Origin: JAXDMK01 sp963765955
GTDB taxonomy: Bacteria > Actinomycetota > Acidimicrobiia > Acidimicrobiales > AC-14
Direction of reading: 5' to 3'
Assembly (NCBI GenBank): GCA_963765955.1
Contig: CAVXYA010000006.1
Coordinates: 62,001-126,000, forward strand
Length of the DNA: 64,000 bases
Part shown: positions 53,715-62,819 of the stretch, piece after piece
How the letters are laid out: every line of letters begins with the position of its first letter
Position numbering within the stretch: the first letter of the stretch is position 1
The notes under the pieces: model-generated
Told to the model about the DNA's origin: nothing
Databases searched by the model: none
What the model saw: only the letters and a program-made list of their open reading frames with translations
Translations under genes and position numbers: made by a program

Positions 53715-56700
53715 TTGCCGGCCGGCCAGTACGGAAAAACTACGATCCCGAGGCGAACGACAAGGGGGTGTGGCACGACCGATCTCCGCATCCCGTCGGT
53801 CATCGGGCAGAAGGCGGCCGGACTGGTGGGCCGGGAGTGGGCCTTGCGGCAGGTGGCCGACTGGCTGCAGACCGGCACCGAGCGCCTGTTCCTGCTCACC
53901 GGGGAGCCGGGGTCGGGCAAGTCGGTCCTGGCCGGGTGGCTGGCGGGCGCGGGCCCGAACCTTCCGGACGAAAACCCCGACGCCGCCGCCCTGGCCCGGG
54001 TGCGCGCCGCCTGGTCGGCCGCCTGCTTCTGCATGACGCGGGGCCAGGACGGGGCCGACATCACCCCCGCCTGGTTCGTCACCAGCCTGGCCCGCCAGCT
54101 GGCGACCCGGCACCAGGCCTTCTCCGACGCCTTCCTCCGGGTCAACCTGCCCGAGCTCGTCCGCCAGGAGGTGCAGGACAACTCGGGCACCGTGATCGGC
54201 CACATCGGCGACCTCGACGTCACCCTCCCCGACGCCCGTGACCGCTACGCCCAGGGCGTGGTGGAACCCCTGCGGAGCATGGCCGAGGCCCAGCCCGACC
54301 GCACCATCGCCATCCTGGTCGACGGGGTGGACGAGGCCTTCGTGGGGCCGGAGCCCACCGTGGTGTCGCTCCTGGCCCGGTCGGCCAGCCTGCCCGCCAA
54401 CGTCCGCTTCCTGGTGACGAGCCGCAACGAGCGGACGCTGGTCACCCTGCTGGAGGACGCCTTCGGCGACGTCCGCCGCCTCGACCTGTCCACCGGCGAC
54501 GACGCCGCCCGCAACGAGGACGACATCCGCCTCTTCGTCCGCCGGCGGCTGGCGGACAACACCGAACTGGCCGGTCGCATCGAAGCCCCTGCGACCGTCG
54601 ACTCGGTCGTCGAGCACCTGGCCCGGCAGGCGGCCGGCAACTTCCTGTTCATCGACTTCCTGGTCGACGAGCTGGCCAAGGGCTCCCGCAGCCTCACCGA
54701 CACCGACGACCTGCCCACCGGCCTGGCCGACCTCTACCGCCAGTACCTCCAGCGCATCGTCCCCGGCAGCGCCGAGCGCGACCGGGGCCCGGCCTGGGGC
54801 GACCACTACCAGCCCCTGCTGGGCAGCATCAGCGTGGCCCTGCCGGCGGCGCCCGCCGACCGGCTCGTGCGCTGGTTGGAGTGGGAGGACGACGACCTCA
54901 GCCGCTTCCTCCAGGCGGTCGAGCAGGTCACGGAATGGGAGCCGGCAGAGCCGGCAGCCGAGGGGGGCGGCGGATGGCGCCTCTACCACCGGTCGATGGC
55001 CGACTTCCTGGCCACCAAATATGTCGACGACCGGGGTTCCGACAACCGGTTCTACGTCGCCCCGCCCAGGCAGCACGATCGCATCGTCCGCCACTACCAG
55101 CGGGCCCGGGCCGAGCTGTGGGCCGGGGACTGGGCCAACTGCGACGACGCCTATTGCCTGCGCAACCTCGTCCGCCACATGCACGCCAGCCTGCCCGCCC
55201 TCGAACGGCCGGCCGACCGGGCCGCCCGCACTGCCGAGCTGTTCGACGTGGTGCTCGACGCCGGGTTCCGGGCCCGGCAGCGGGAGGTGCCGGGGGGGCC
55301 GGCGGCGATGTACGACGACGTCCGCACCGCCATCGAGGCCGGGCTGGTCCCGCCCCCTGCCGGTGCCGACGATCGGCTGGTGGGGCTCATCGAGGCGATG
55401 GCCGTGGCGCCCGAGGTCGAGCTCCGGGGGCTGGCCGCCGAGGGCTTGGTGAGGTTGGCCGGCGCGGACATGAAGGTCGGCAGCCGGCGGGCGGTCGACT
55501 CCATGGTGAGGCTGCTCGAGACCGACGCACCCGACGCCTGGCAGGTGGCCCTCAAGACGGCGGCCGCGTCCCCCAATGGGCTCGACGTCTTCCGCCGGGC
55601 GGCGACCGACGACCGGGAGACGCTGCGCCTGGCCGCCACCCTGTACGCCTACCTGCGCTGGCGGCCGGACGATCCCGACTGCCTCCCCGTCCGGCTGCTG
55701 GCCGACCTCGCCCCCCGGGTCACCATCGGCGGCCAGATCCTGCACAAGAAGGACCGGTTGGTCCTCGACTTCGTCGCCGGCCTGTCGATCCTGATCTACA
55801 TCAACCACCCCGACCGGCCCGAGGTGGTCGCCTCTACCGCCGCCCTCTGGCACGACCTCCTGAAGAACCGGCTCCACCTGCACCTGCTCAACCGGGCCGC
55901 GTTCGTGAAGGTGGCCACGCCCGTGGCGGCCCAGGTGTACTCCAAGCGGGTGATGGAAGCAGCGCTCTTCAGCGGCCTCCAGCAGGCGGACGAGTTCTTC
56001 GCCGGCGACCGCACGGCCATGGGTCGGCTGGTCCCCCTCGTCGACCCCGCCACCGACATATCGCCCCGGGGCGACGACCTGGCCGCCATCCTCCAGTCCC
56101 CGCTCGCCCTGTCGCGGATGGCGGGGGCAATGGTGCTGGCCATTCACGCCTTCCACGACCCGGAGGGCACGGAATCCTTCGTGCGGGAGCTGTTCGGGCG
56201 CCTCGACGACACCGGCCGGAGATGGGCGCTGTGGGCCTTCACCGTGCTCATCGAGAAGGCCCCCGCCCGGTGGACAGGCCTGCTGGAGGACCTCACCCGC
56301 ACCTTCGTCGACGAGAACCGGCCCGCCTTCCTGGCCGCCGACGGGGGCACCCAGGTGCCCTTCGACATCGACCTTCTTCCCCTCGGCTTGGCCTATGGCA
56401 GGCAGGGCCGACCCATGGCGTACTTCGCCACCCTCTTGACCCAGGCCGCCGGCGACCCAGCCCTCCTGGGCCGGGTGGTCCGGGGCCTGGCACCGGTCGG
56501 CTTCTACTGCCCCCAGGCGGTGCTGGAGACCCTGCGCCAGTCGGTCCCGCAACTGCTGGACCCCGCCCTGGAGGACAGCCTGGCCACCACGCTAGCCACC
56601 ATGCGGGTGCTGCACACCGACACCGTCGACCTGTTCCTCCGCGACATCGGCGCCCCCGACAGCCTGCGGCGACTGATCGCCGAGCGGGGCGACACCGAGC

Positions 56701-56915
56701 TCGTCCGTCGCTACATCGTGTGGATCGGCTTCTACAACAACGGCGTCCACCAGGCGCTCTTCCACCCCAAGATGCGGATCGGGCTCCTGACCCAGAACCT
56801 CCAGGCCATGGCCACCAGCAAGAACGACAAGGCCTTCGTCCGCAAGATCACCCCCGGCCCGATGAAGATGGCCCGGGAGGCCGATTACCACCTGGAGCGA
56901 TGGACCGAACCCTGA
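53715..56915 (+). CDS. NACHT-like STAND NTPase with long helical-repeat C-terminus
   Basis: 1066 residues. P-loop NTPase: Walker A LTGEPGSGKSVLAG (residues 63-70 are the loop), the AACFCMTRGQDGADITPAWF segment, Walker B LVDGVDEA (201-208), sensor RFLVTSRNERTLV, and a winged-helix-like region ending WRLYHRSMADFLATKYVDDR, which is a STAND hallmark. Residues from about 450 to the end are helical repeats (ELRGLAAEGLVRLAGADMKV; HEAT/ARM-like) that probably sense a ligand. Starts with TTG at 53715 in the only open frame; no good start is closer. Eight nt after the ligase gene and overlapping the UbiA gene by 16. The NACHT label is from motif pattern only. Confidence 0.75.
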   Translation: MPAGQYGKTTIPRRTTRGCGTTDLRIPSVIGQKAAGLVGREWALRQVADWLQTGTERLFLLTGEPGSGKSVLAGWLAGAGPNLPDENPDAAALARVRAAWSAACFCMTRGQDGADITPAWFVTSLARQLATRHQAFSDAFLRVNLPELVRQEVQDNSGTVIGHIGDLDVTLPDARDRYAQGVVEPLRSMAEAQPDRTIAILVDGVDEAFVGPEPTVVSLLARSASLPANVRFLVTSRNERTLVTLLEDAFGDVRRLDLSTGDDAARNEDDIRLFVRRRLADNTELAGRIEAPATVDSVVEHLARQAAGNFLFIDFLVDELAKGSRSLTDTDDLPTGLADLYRQYLQRIVPGSAERDRGPAWGDHYQPLLGSISVALPAAPADRLVRWLEWEDDDLSRFLQAVEQVTEWEPAEPAAEGGGGWRLYHRSMADFLATKYVDDRGSDNRFYVAPPRQHDRIVRHYQRARAELWAGDWANCDDAYCLRNLVRHMHASLPALERPADRAARTAELFDVVLDAGFRARQREVPGGPAAMYDDVRTAIEAGLVPPPAGADDRLVGLIEAMAVAPEVELRGLAAEGLVRLAGADMKVGSRRAVDSMVRLLETDAPDAWQVALKTAAASPNGLDVFRRAATDDRETLRLAATLYAYLRWRPDDPDCLPVRLLADLAPRVTIGGQILHKKDRLVLDFVAGLSILIYINHPDRPEVVASTAALWHDLLKNRLHLHLLNRAAFVKVATPVAAQVYSKRVMEAALFSGLQQADEFFAGDRTAMGRLVPLVDPATDISPRGDDLAAILQSPLALSRMAGAMVLAIHAFHDPEGTESFVRELFGRLDDTGRRWALWAFTVLIEKAPARWTGLLEDLTRTFVDENRPAFLAADGGTQVPFDIDLLPLGLAYGRQGRPMAYFATLLTQAAGDPALLGRVVRGLAPVGFYCPQAVLETLRQSVPQLLDPALEDSLATTLATMRVLHTDTVDLFLRDIGAPDSLRRLIAERGDTELVRRYIVWIGFYNNGVHQALFHPKMRIGLLTQNLQAMATSKNDKAFVRKITPGPMKMAREADYHLERWTEP

Positions 56916-57981
56916 CCCGCCGCCCGCAGACCCCGTGGACACCCCTCGTCCGCCACCACCGGCGGTTGCAGGCGGTCGGGCTGTTCGTCCGCCTGTCGGC
57001 GCTGGGGACCACCCTCGCCGTCCCCCTCCTGGGGGCGGCCTCGGTGTCACCGGCGCTGCCGTGGGGGACGGCCGCCGTCCTGGTCATGGTGGCGATCGGC
57101 TTCCACCTGTTCGCCTACCTGCTCAACGACGTGGTCGACCTCCCCATCGACCGCCACGAGCCCCGGCGGGCGGTCAGCCCCCTCGTGCGGGGGACGGTGA
57201 CCCCGGCGGTGGCCCTGGCCATCGCTGTGGCTGCGGTCCCGCTGAGCCTGGCCGTCGCCGCCGCCGGCCCGGGAGGGGGACGGGCGGTGCGGCCCTGGTC
57301 GCCGCCTTCGCCCTCATGGCCGTCTACGACCTGGGGGGCAAGCGCTCCCCCGTCCCCTGGCTGCTCGACCTGGTGCAGGGGCTCGGGTGGGCCTCCCTGC
57401 TCCTCTACGGCGCCGCCGCCCGCGGCGCCTGGACCCCGCTCACCTGGTGGCTCTTCGCCTTCTGGACGTGCTTCATCGTGCTGGCCAACGGCGTGCACGG
57501 TGGGCTCCGCGACCTGGAGAACGACGCCCGCTGCGGCGCCCGCTCGACCGCCATCGCCATGGGCGCCCGGGCCGGACCCGACGGGTGCCTGGTGATCCCG
57601 CACCGCGTCGTCGCCTACGGCTGGGCCCTGCACTGGGTGGTGGTCGTCGTCGTGCTGGGCGCCTGGCTGGGCAACGACCTCGGCTACGGAGCGGTGACCC
57701 GGGGCGCCACGCTGGTGGCGATCGTGGTGCTGGCCGGGGCCGGGGGATGGGCTTTGTCGGCGGCGGTGGCCGCCGGGGGCGACCCCGCCACCCTCCGCCT
57801 GGCCGGCACCCTCCACCTGCTGCTGCTGATGGCCCTGCCCGTGGCCCTCCTGCTCCCCTGGCTGCGGCCCGGCTTCCGGGGGCTGGTGGTCGTCGGCTTC
57901 CTCGCCCCCCTGGCCGGCCTCGGGTGGCTGCCCGACCTGGTCCGGTGGGCTCGCCACCCGGCCGCGGACGAGGCCCGGTGA
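56900..57981 (+). pseudogene. UbiA-family prenyltransferase, one frameshift
   Basis: About 360 residues after repair, with about nine helices. First Asp-rich motif AYLLNDVVDLPIDRHEPRRA (N-D-x-x-D-x-x-x-D); the second is GLRDLENDARCGARST. These bind the Mg-diphosphate of the prenyl donor; the acceptor (quinone, heme, sugar or other) is unknown. Breaks in the G5 run at 57275-57279; one extra G restores PGGGTGGAALVAAFALMA. It overlaps the NTPase gene by 16 nt and ends 4 nt before the CHAT gene, so it belongs to that operon. Confidence 0.75.
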
Positions 57982-57985
57982 ACCC

Positions 57986-59428
57986 GTGCCCCTGACCCGG
58001 TACCTCGACTTCGTCCTCCTCGCCGACCAGGTGGAGGTGAAGGACGGACGACTGACGTCGTTCGTGGTCCGGGTCTTCTCGTCGCCTGCGGGCGAGGGCG
58101 AGCAGGCGGAACGGGTGACGGTCCCCGACGACCTGGCCACCTGGGTCAGCTGGCTCGACGAGCGCCGCATCGACGCCGACGGAAAGGCCCAGATCGAGCT
58201 GGGCAAGGTCCTCGGCGGCCTGCTGCTGCCGCCCTATGCCCGAGGGCTCTTCGAGGCCAGCCTGGCCCGCCTGGCCGACGACGAAGGCCTGCGGGTCCGG
58301 CTGCGGCTGGCCGACGAGCTGGCCGACGTCCCGTGGGAGTTCGCCTGGGTCGGCCGCCACCGAGGAGCGGCTGACGCGGCGGGCTTCCTGGCCCTCGACC
58401 CCCGGATCTCCATCGTCCGCCACGAGTCGGTGGCGGTGCCGCTCCCGGCACCGGCGGACGCGTCCGCCGGGCGGCGGGTGGTCGTGGCCATGGCCAGCCC
58501 CGACGGGTACCCGCCGCTGCCCTCCCTCGCCGCCGAGCGCCAGGCACTGGAAGAGGCCCTGGCCGCGGTGGCGGGGGTCACGGCCGGATTCGTCGACGGG
58601 GCCACCCGGGCGAGCGTCCTGGATGCCGTTGCCGGCGGGGCCGACGTCTTCCACTTCAGCGGCCACGGGATCACCGGTCCCGACGGCGCCGGCTCGGTCG
58701 TGCTGGCCGGCCCCGGCCCGACCAACCAGGCCGACGTGCTGCCCGCCGGCCTGCTGGCGGAGATGGTGCAGGCCAAGGGTGTCCGGCTGGCGGTGCTGGG
58801 CGCGTGCGACACCGGGCGACGCGACGACAAGAACGTGTGGGGCGGCGTGGCCTCGGCCCTGCTCCGACGGGGCGTCCCCGCGGTGGTGGCCATGCAGTTC
58901 ACCGTCGGCGACCGGCGGGCGGCCGCCTTCGCCGGCGCCACCTACCGGGCCCTGGTGGCGGGGCTGACGGTCGACGAGGCCGTCGCCCTCGGCCGCACCG
59001 CCATCCGCGCCGCCTCGACCGGCACCCATGCCGACGTGCGTGACTGGGGCGTCCCCGTCCTCTACCTGCGGGACGACGGCGGGCGCCTGTTCGAGCCGGT
59101 GTCGGAGCCGGAGGCCCGGGCCCAGGCGGTGGCCGCATCGACCCGGCTCTACGAGCAGCGGGTCGGGACGGTTGCGGCCGGTGGCCTGGTGTTGGGCGCG
59201 GTCCTCGGGCCCGGCTCGGTCGAGTCCGTCACGGTGAAGCTGGACGCTGACCGGGTCGTGGGCATGGCGGTCGGCGCGGTGGGGACATCGGCCGGTGGCG
59301 TCCATGTCGACGAGAAGGTGGACGAGGTCGCCGAGGGGGGCACGCTCGTCGGCGGAGCCGACTCGCCGGAGGCCCTGGCTCGAGCCCTCGAGGTGCTGCG
59401 AGGCCTGACGCCGCCCAAGGACGGCTGA
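57986..59428 (+). CDS. CHAT-domain cysteine protease
   Basis: 480 residues. An N-terminal region of about 130 residues (ELADVPWEFAWVGRH) leads into the CHAT fold (about 140-370): SPDGYPPLPSLAAERQALEE, VFHFSGHG with catalytic His227, LAVLGACDTGRR with catalytic Cys274, and SALLRRGVPAVVAMQF. After it come about 110 residues with a hydrophobic stretch (VAAGGLVLGAVLGPGSVESV) and a Gly-rich beta tail. Both dyad residues are present so it should be active. CHAT proteases are effectors in bacterial immunity and cell-death modules; the role here is inferred from its NTPase neighbour. Confidence 0.85.
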   Translation: MPLTRYLDFVLLADQVEVKDGRLTSFVVRVFSSPAGEGEQAERVTVPDDLATWVSWLDERRIDADGKAQIELGKVLGGLLLPPYARGLFEASLARLADDEGLRVRLRLADELADVPWEFAWVGRHRGAADAAGFLALDPRISIVRHESVAVPLPAPADASAGRRVVVAMASPDGYPPLPSLAAERQALEEALAAVAGVTAGFVDGATRASVLDAVAGGADVFHFSGHGITGPDGAGSVVLAGPGPTNQADVLPAGLLAEMVQAKGVRLAVLGACDTGRRDDKNVWGGVASALLRRGVPAVVAMQFTVGDRRAAAFAGATYRALVAGLTVDEAVALGRTAIRAASTGTHADVRDWGVPVLYLRDDGGRLFEPVSEPEARAQAVAASTRLYEQRVGTVAAGGLVLGAVLGPGSVESVTVKLDADRVVGMAVGAVGTSAGGVHVDEKVDEVAEGGTLVGGADSPEALARALEVLRGLTPPKDG

Positions 59429-59469
59429 ACGCTCGGTTCGGCTCTACCATCTCCGGGCAGGAGGTGGTC

Positions 59470-60267
59470 GTGGCCCGATCGATGTGGTCCGGCGCCATCA
59501 GCTTCGGGCTGGTGAACGTGCCGGTGAAGCTGTACAGCGCGGTGTCGCCCAAGGACGTCCGCTTCCACCAGATCGACGCCAAGAGCAAGGCCCGGGTCAA
59601 GCAGAAGCGGGTGTCGGCCGCTACCGGTGAAGAGGTCCCCTACGAGGACATCGTCAAGGGCTACGAGCTGGGCCCCGACACCTACGTGATGATCTCGCCC
59701 GAGGAGCTCAACGCCCTCGACCCCAAGGCCACCCGCTCGATCGACATCGAGGACTTCGTCGACCTCGACCAGATCGACCCCATCTACTACGACCACCCCT
59801 ACTACCTGGCCCCCGACAAGGGCGGGGCCAAGGCCTACGTCCTGCTGCGGCGAGCCATGCAGGAGACGAACAAGGTCGGCATCGCCCGGGTCGTGCTGCG
59901 CACCAAGCAGTACCTGGCCGCCATCCGGCCCCTCGGCCGGTCGCTCGTGCTCGAGACCATGCTCTACCCGGACGAGGTCAACGACGTCGACGACCTCGAC
60001 GTGCCCGGCGACGAGATCGAGGTCACCGAGCGGGAGGAGAAGATGGCCCGCCAGCTCATCGACTCCCTCACCACCGACTTCGACCCCGACAAGTACAAGG
60101 ACGACTACCGCGAGCGGGTGCTCGAGCTCATCGAGCAGAAGGCGGCCGGCCAGGAGATCGTGGTCGAGGAGACCAAGGAGGACGCGCCCAAGGTCGTCGA
60201 CCTCATGGCCGCCCTCGAAGCCAGCCTGGCCGCGGTCAAGAAGGGCAAGGACGGCGACAAGAAGTAG
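59470..60267 (+). CDS. ku: Ku protein of non-homologous end joining
   Basis: 265 residues. Binds DNA double-strand ends and recruits the ligase. MWSGAISFGLVNVPVKLYSA and VRFHQIDAKSKARVKQKRV at the start, GEEVPYEDIVKGYEL, the bridge region and a Lys-rich tail (KKGKDGDKK). AGGAGG at 59460-59465 fits GTG 59470; GTG 59464 falls inside that site. Confidence 0.94.
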   Translation: MARSMWSGAISFGLVNVPVKLYSAVSPKDVRFHQIDAKSKARVKQKRVSAATGEEVPYEDIVKGYELGPDTYVMISPEELNALDPKATRSIDIEDFVDLDQIDPIYYDHPYYLAPDKGGAKAYVLLRRAMQETNKVGIARVVLRTKQYLAAIRPLGRSLVLETMLYPDEVNDVDDLDVPGDEIEVTEREEKMARQLIDSLTTDFDPDKYKDDYRERVLELIEQKAAGQEIVVEETKEDAPKVVDLMAALEASLAAVKKGKDGDKK

Positions 60268-60287
60268 TCCCGTGGGCGGAACCGACG

Positions 60288-60303
60288 GGTATGCTGGCAT
60301 ACC
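60288..60303 (+). promoter_or_regulatory. Operator/promoter of vapBC
   Basis: GGTATGCTGGCATACC, a perfect 7+2+7 palindrome ending one base before the vapB ATG (60305). TATGCT inside it (60290-60295) is a -10 box 9 nt from ATG, giving a leaderless mRNA; a dimeric RHH antitoxin bound here would block it. Confidence 0.65.
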
Positions 60304-60304
60304 T

Positions 60305-60541
60305 ATGCGCCGGACCACGGTGAAGCTGCCCGACGACCTCGATGCCCGCCTACGGCACGAGGCGGAGCGCCGGGGGACGACGGTGTCCCAACTGACTCGC
60401 GAAGCGATAGAGGCCCACCTCGGGGGCCGGTCCGCCCGCCGCTCGCTCCTCGCCGCCGGTGCCGGCGCCAGTGGCCACGCCGACATCTCCGAGCGGATCG
60501 ACGACATCCTCGCGGCCGAGGTCGCCGAGGTAGCCGAATAG
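60305..60541 (+). CDS. vapB: Ribbon-helix-helix antitoxin (VapB-like)
   Basis: 78 residues. RHH DNA-binding domain MRRTTVKLPDDLDARLRHEA, then RGTTVSQLTREAIEAHL, and an acidic C-terminal tail (ISERIDDILAAEVAEVAE) that would bind and block VapC. ATG 60305 is chosen because of the palindrome and -10 box immediately upstream; a GTG at 60272 is not supported. Confidence 0.82.
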   Translation: MRRTTVKLPDDLDARLRHEAERRGTTVSQLTREAIEAHLGGRSARRSLLAAGAGASGHADISERIDDILAAEVAEVAE

Positions 60542-60543
60542 TC

Positions 60544-60948
60544 CTGATCGTCGACGCCGGCCCGCTGTACGCCTACGTCGACCGAGACGACGCCCATCAC
60601 GCGGCCTGCCTCGAGTTGCTCGAAACCCACCCGGGACCGCTGATCGTCCCCGAGCTGGTCATCACCGAGGTCGTCTACCTGCTCGGCACGCGCCTCGGTG
60701 TCAACGCCGAGGTCCGGTTCCTGGGCGACCTCGCCGCCGGCAACATCATCCCCGAGCCGGTCGCGCCCGCCGACTGGCTGCGCATCGCCGAGCTCGTGGC
60801 CAGGTACCGCGATCTTCCGCTCGGGACGGTCGACGCTTCCGTGGTAACCGCCGCCGAGCGCCTCGGAGCCACCGAGATCGCCACCCTCGACCGCCGCCAC
60901 TTCTCGGTGGTCAGACCGGCCGATCGGACATTCGACCTGCTGCCGTGA
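60544..60948 (+). CDS. vapC: PIN-domain ribonuclease toxin (VapC-like)
   Basis: 134 residues from CTG 60544. PIN acidic set: Asp4 (LIVDAGPLYAYVD), Glu42 (ELVITEVVYLL), Asp98 (LGTVDASVVTAAERL) and Asp117 (ATLDRRHF). Cleaves RNA when released by VapB. No ATG, GTG or TTG lies between the vapB stop and the first catalytic Asp; GTC and CTG are the only codons there. If start were later, Asp4 would be lost. A GAGG at 60527-60530 is 13 nt upstream of the CTG. Confidence 0.78.
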   Translation: MIVDAGPLYAYVDRDDAHHAACLELLETHPGPLIVPELVITEVVYLLGTRLGVNAEVRFLGDLAAGNIIPEPVAPADWLRIAELVARYRDLPLGTVDASVVTAAERLGATEIATLDRRHFSVVRPADRTFDLLP

Positions 60949-61011
60949 ACCAGATCTGCGATCCTGTCAGCTCAGGGTCGGCGATGGCCGATGGCGGATT
61001 TGGAGGCGGAC

Positions 61012-61689
61012 ATGGCGGAAGACGGCGGCACCGGGCGTCGGCGATGGGAGCGAATCGCTCCCGCCGGGGGGTTGGGGTTTCTCCTCGCGCTCATGGTCGG
61101 AGCGCTCATCCTGGGCGAGACTCCCCCGTCGAGCCAGGCCCCGACGGAGGAGATCGCTACCTACTTCGCCGACCGCCGCGGGGGCGTGCTGTACAACTCC
61201 GCGTTCGCCATGCTCGGCGCGTTGGCGCTCTATCCCTGGTTCCTCGGCAGCCTGTGGCAGGCCATCCGTCGAACCGAGGGCAACGGCGAGGGCGAGGGCG
61301 GAATCTTCGCCGTCGTGGCCCTGGTCGGCGGCGTGGGCCTGCTCGGGCCCCTGCTTCTCCAGGCTGCGGGGTGGGGTGCAGCCGCCCTCGAGGCAGGGCC
61401 CGGGCGTGACCCGTCGGTCGCGGCCGGCCTCATGGACCTCGGCAACATGGGGTTCCTCCTGGTGGCCTTCCCCGCCGCCGTCCTCGTCGCCGCGACCACG
61501 TTGGCCGCCCGGCCCGGCGTCCTGCTCCCGGCGTGGCTGACAAGGGCGGGGCTGCCGATCGCGGCGGTGCTGGTGGTCGGGGGTCTGATCGGGTTCCTCC
61601 CCCAGCTCCTGTTCATCGTCTTCGCCCTGTGGCTGGCGGCCGTGGCCGTGGTGTTGCTACGCCGCCCGGCGCCTCCCGTCACACCGTGA
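61012..61689 (+). CDS. Hypothetical six-helix membrane protein
   Basis: 225 residues with about six hydrophobic segments (GLGFLLALMVGALILGE, NSAFAMLGALALYPWFLGSL, FAVVALVGGVGLLGPLLLQA, and three more) and a short extracellular loop. Resembles the general DUF4386/YhhN-like pattern without a clear match. GGAGG 5 nt before ATG 61012 decides the start over ATG 60991. Convergent with the oxidoreductase, overlapping it by 11 nt. Confidence 0.6.
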   Translation: MAEDGGTGRRRWERIAPAGGLGFLLALMVGALILGETPPSSQAPTEEIATYFADRRGGVLYNSAFAMLGALALYPWFLGSLWQAIRRTEGNGEGEGGIFAVVALVGGVGLLGPLLLQAAGWGAAALEAGPGRDPSVAAGLMDLGNMGFLLVAFPAAVLVAATTLAARPGVLLPAWLTRAGLPIAAVLVVGGLIGFLPQLLFIVFALWLAAVAVVLLRRPAPPVTP

Positions 61690-62723
61690 TGACGACCTTG
61701 CCTCGGGCGTGCCCGTCGATCACGCGCCGGATGGCGGCCGGGACATCGCCCAGCGGGTACGTCCGGTCGATGGCAGGCACGACCTTGCCCGAGTCGATGA
61801 GGTCCCGAAGGACCACCAAGTCGTCCGCGTTCTCGGACGAGATGAACGTCCCCAGCTTCTGGCTCACCAGCGGGGACAGCGCCATGGCCCGCAGCTGACG
61901 GTCGCTTCCGCCCAGCAACCGCCCGTCGGTCTCACCCCCGACGATGACGAGCCGTCCCTTGGCGGTGAGGGCTCGGCGGAGGTGTGACAGCCGGCGGTTG
62001 CCACCGATGTCGAGGATCGCGTCGTAACGGGTCTCGCCGCCGGCGAAGTCGTCGCTGGTGTAGTCGATGACGTGGTCCGCCCCGAGGGCCCGGACCAGGT
62101 CCACCTTCGACGTGCTGCACACGCCGGTGACCTCGGCGCCGAAGGCCTTGGCGATCTGCACCGCGAACGTGCCCACGCCCCCGGACGCACCGATGATCAG
62201 CACCTTCTGCCCGGGCTGCACCTGGGCCTGGTCGCGCACGGCCTGGAGCGCGGTGAGCCCGGAGATGGGGACGGACGCCGCCTGCTCGAAGGAGAGCGTC
62301 GCCGGCTTGGGGGCGAGCTTGCCTGCCTTGGCCCGGGCGTACTCGGCGAACGAGCCTCCCTCGCAGACGCCGTAGACGTCGTCGCCCGGCGCGAAACCGG
62401 TGACGTCCTTGCCGACGGACTCGACCGTTCCCGCCACGCTCCGGCCCGGGTTGAGGGCCTTGGGCCGCCGGAGCCCGAAGCCCGCCAGGCGGATGGGGTA
62501 GGGAAGCCCGGCCATCACGTGCCACGTGCCGCGATCCACGCTGGCGGCCCGGATACGCACGAGGATCTCGTCGTCCGCGATCGTTGGCCGGGGCACCTCG
62601 GCCAGGCGGAGCACGGCCTCCGGGGAGGGAGCCGTAGCGGTCCTGCGTGATCGCCTTCATCGTCGGGGTGCCGGCGGTGGCGGGAGTGGATTGTGTCGGT
62701 TGGTCGAGCGTTGCTCTCTTCAT
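61679..62723 (-). pseudogene. Zinc-independent MDR oxidoreductase (quinone oxidoreductase-like), one frameshift
   Basis: After repair about 347 residues. MKAITQDRYGSLPEAVLRLA, the catalytic-domain core (GRSVAGTVESVGKDVTGFAP, GDDVYGVCEGGSFAEYAR) and the NADPH domain (VLIIGASGGVGTFAVQIAKA), without the zinc ligands of alcohol dehydrogenases. Breaks at 62622-62625 (GGGG on plus, expected GGG). ATG 62723 is favoured by GGAG 10 nt upstream; ATG 62660 would give the shorter family start. Divergent from the TetR gene with two operator-like repeats between them. Confidence 0.78.
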
Positions 62724-62751
62724 GGCCAGTCGCTCCGAACGTCGTCGTGGG

Positions 62752-62786
62752 CTTACGTCGTAAGTAGAGTACGCTTACGGCGTAAG
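62752..62786. promoter_or_regulatory. Two 13-bp inverted repeats between oxidoreductase and tetR
   Basis: CTTACGTCGTAAG (62752-62764) and CTTACGGCGTAAG (62774-62786), each CTTACG-N-CGTAAG, with centres 22 bp apart. A TAGAGT box lies between them. This is the expected layout of a pair of TetR-family operators that control both genes. Confidence 0.75.
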
Positions 62787-62819
62787 TCTCGTCAAGGGCC
62801 AACCAGGAGAAATCGGAGA

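Noticed and set aside
53768..53770. GTG near a GGGGG tract as start of the NTPase gene
   Set aside because: It lies in another frame; the NTPase frame is open only from TTG 53715. A small indel near the start cannot be excluded.
53631..56552. 973-codon minus-strand ORF opposite the NTPase
   Set aside because: Shadow: the NTPase on plus has complete P-loop motifs; this one has none.
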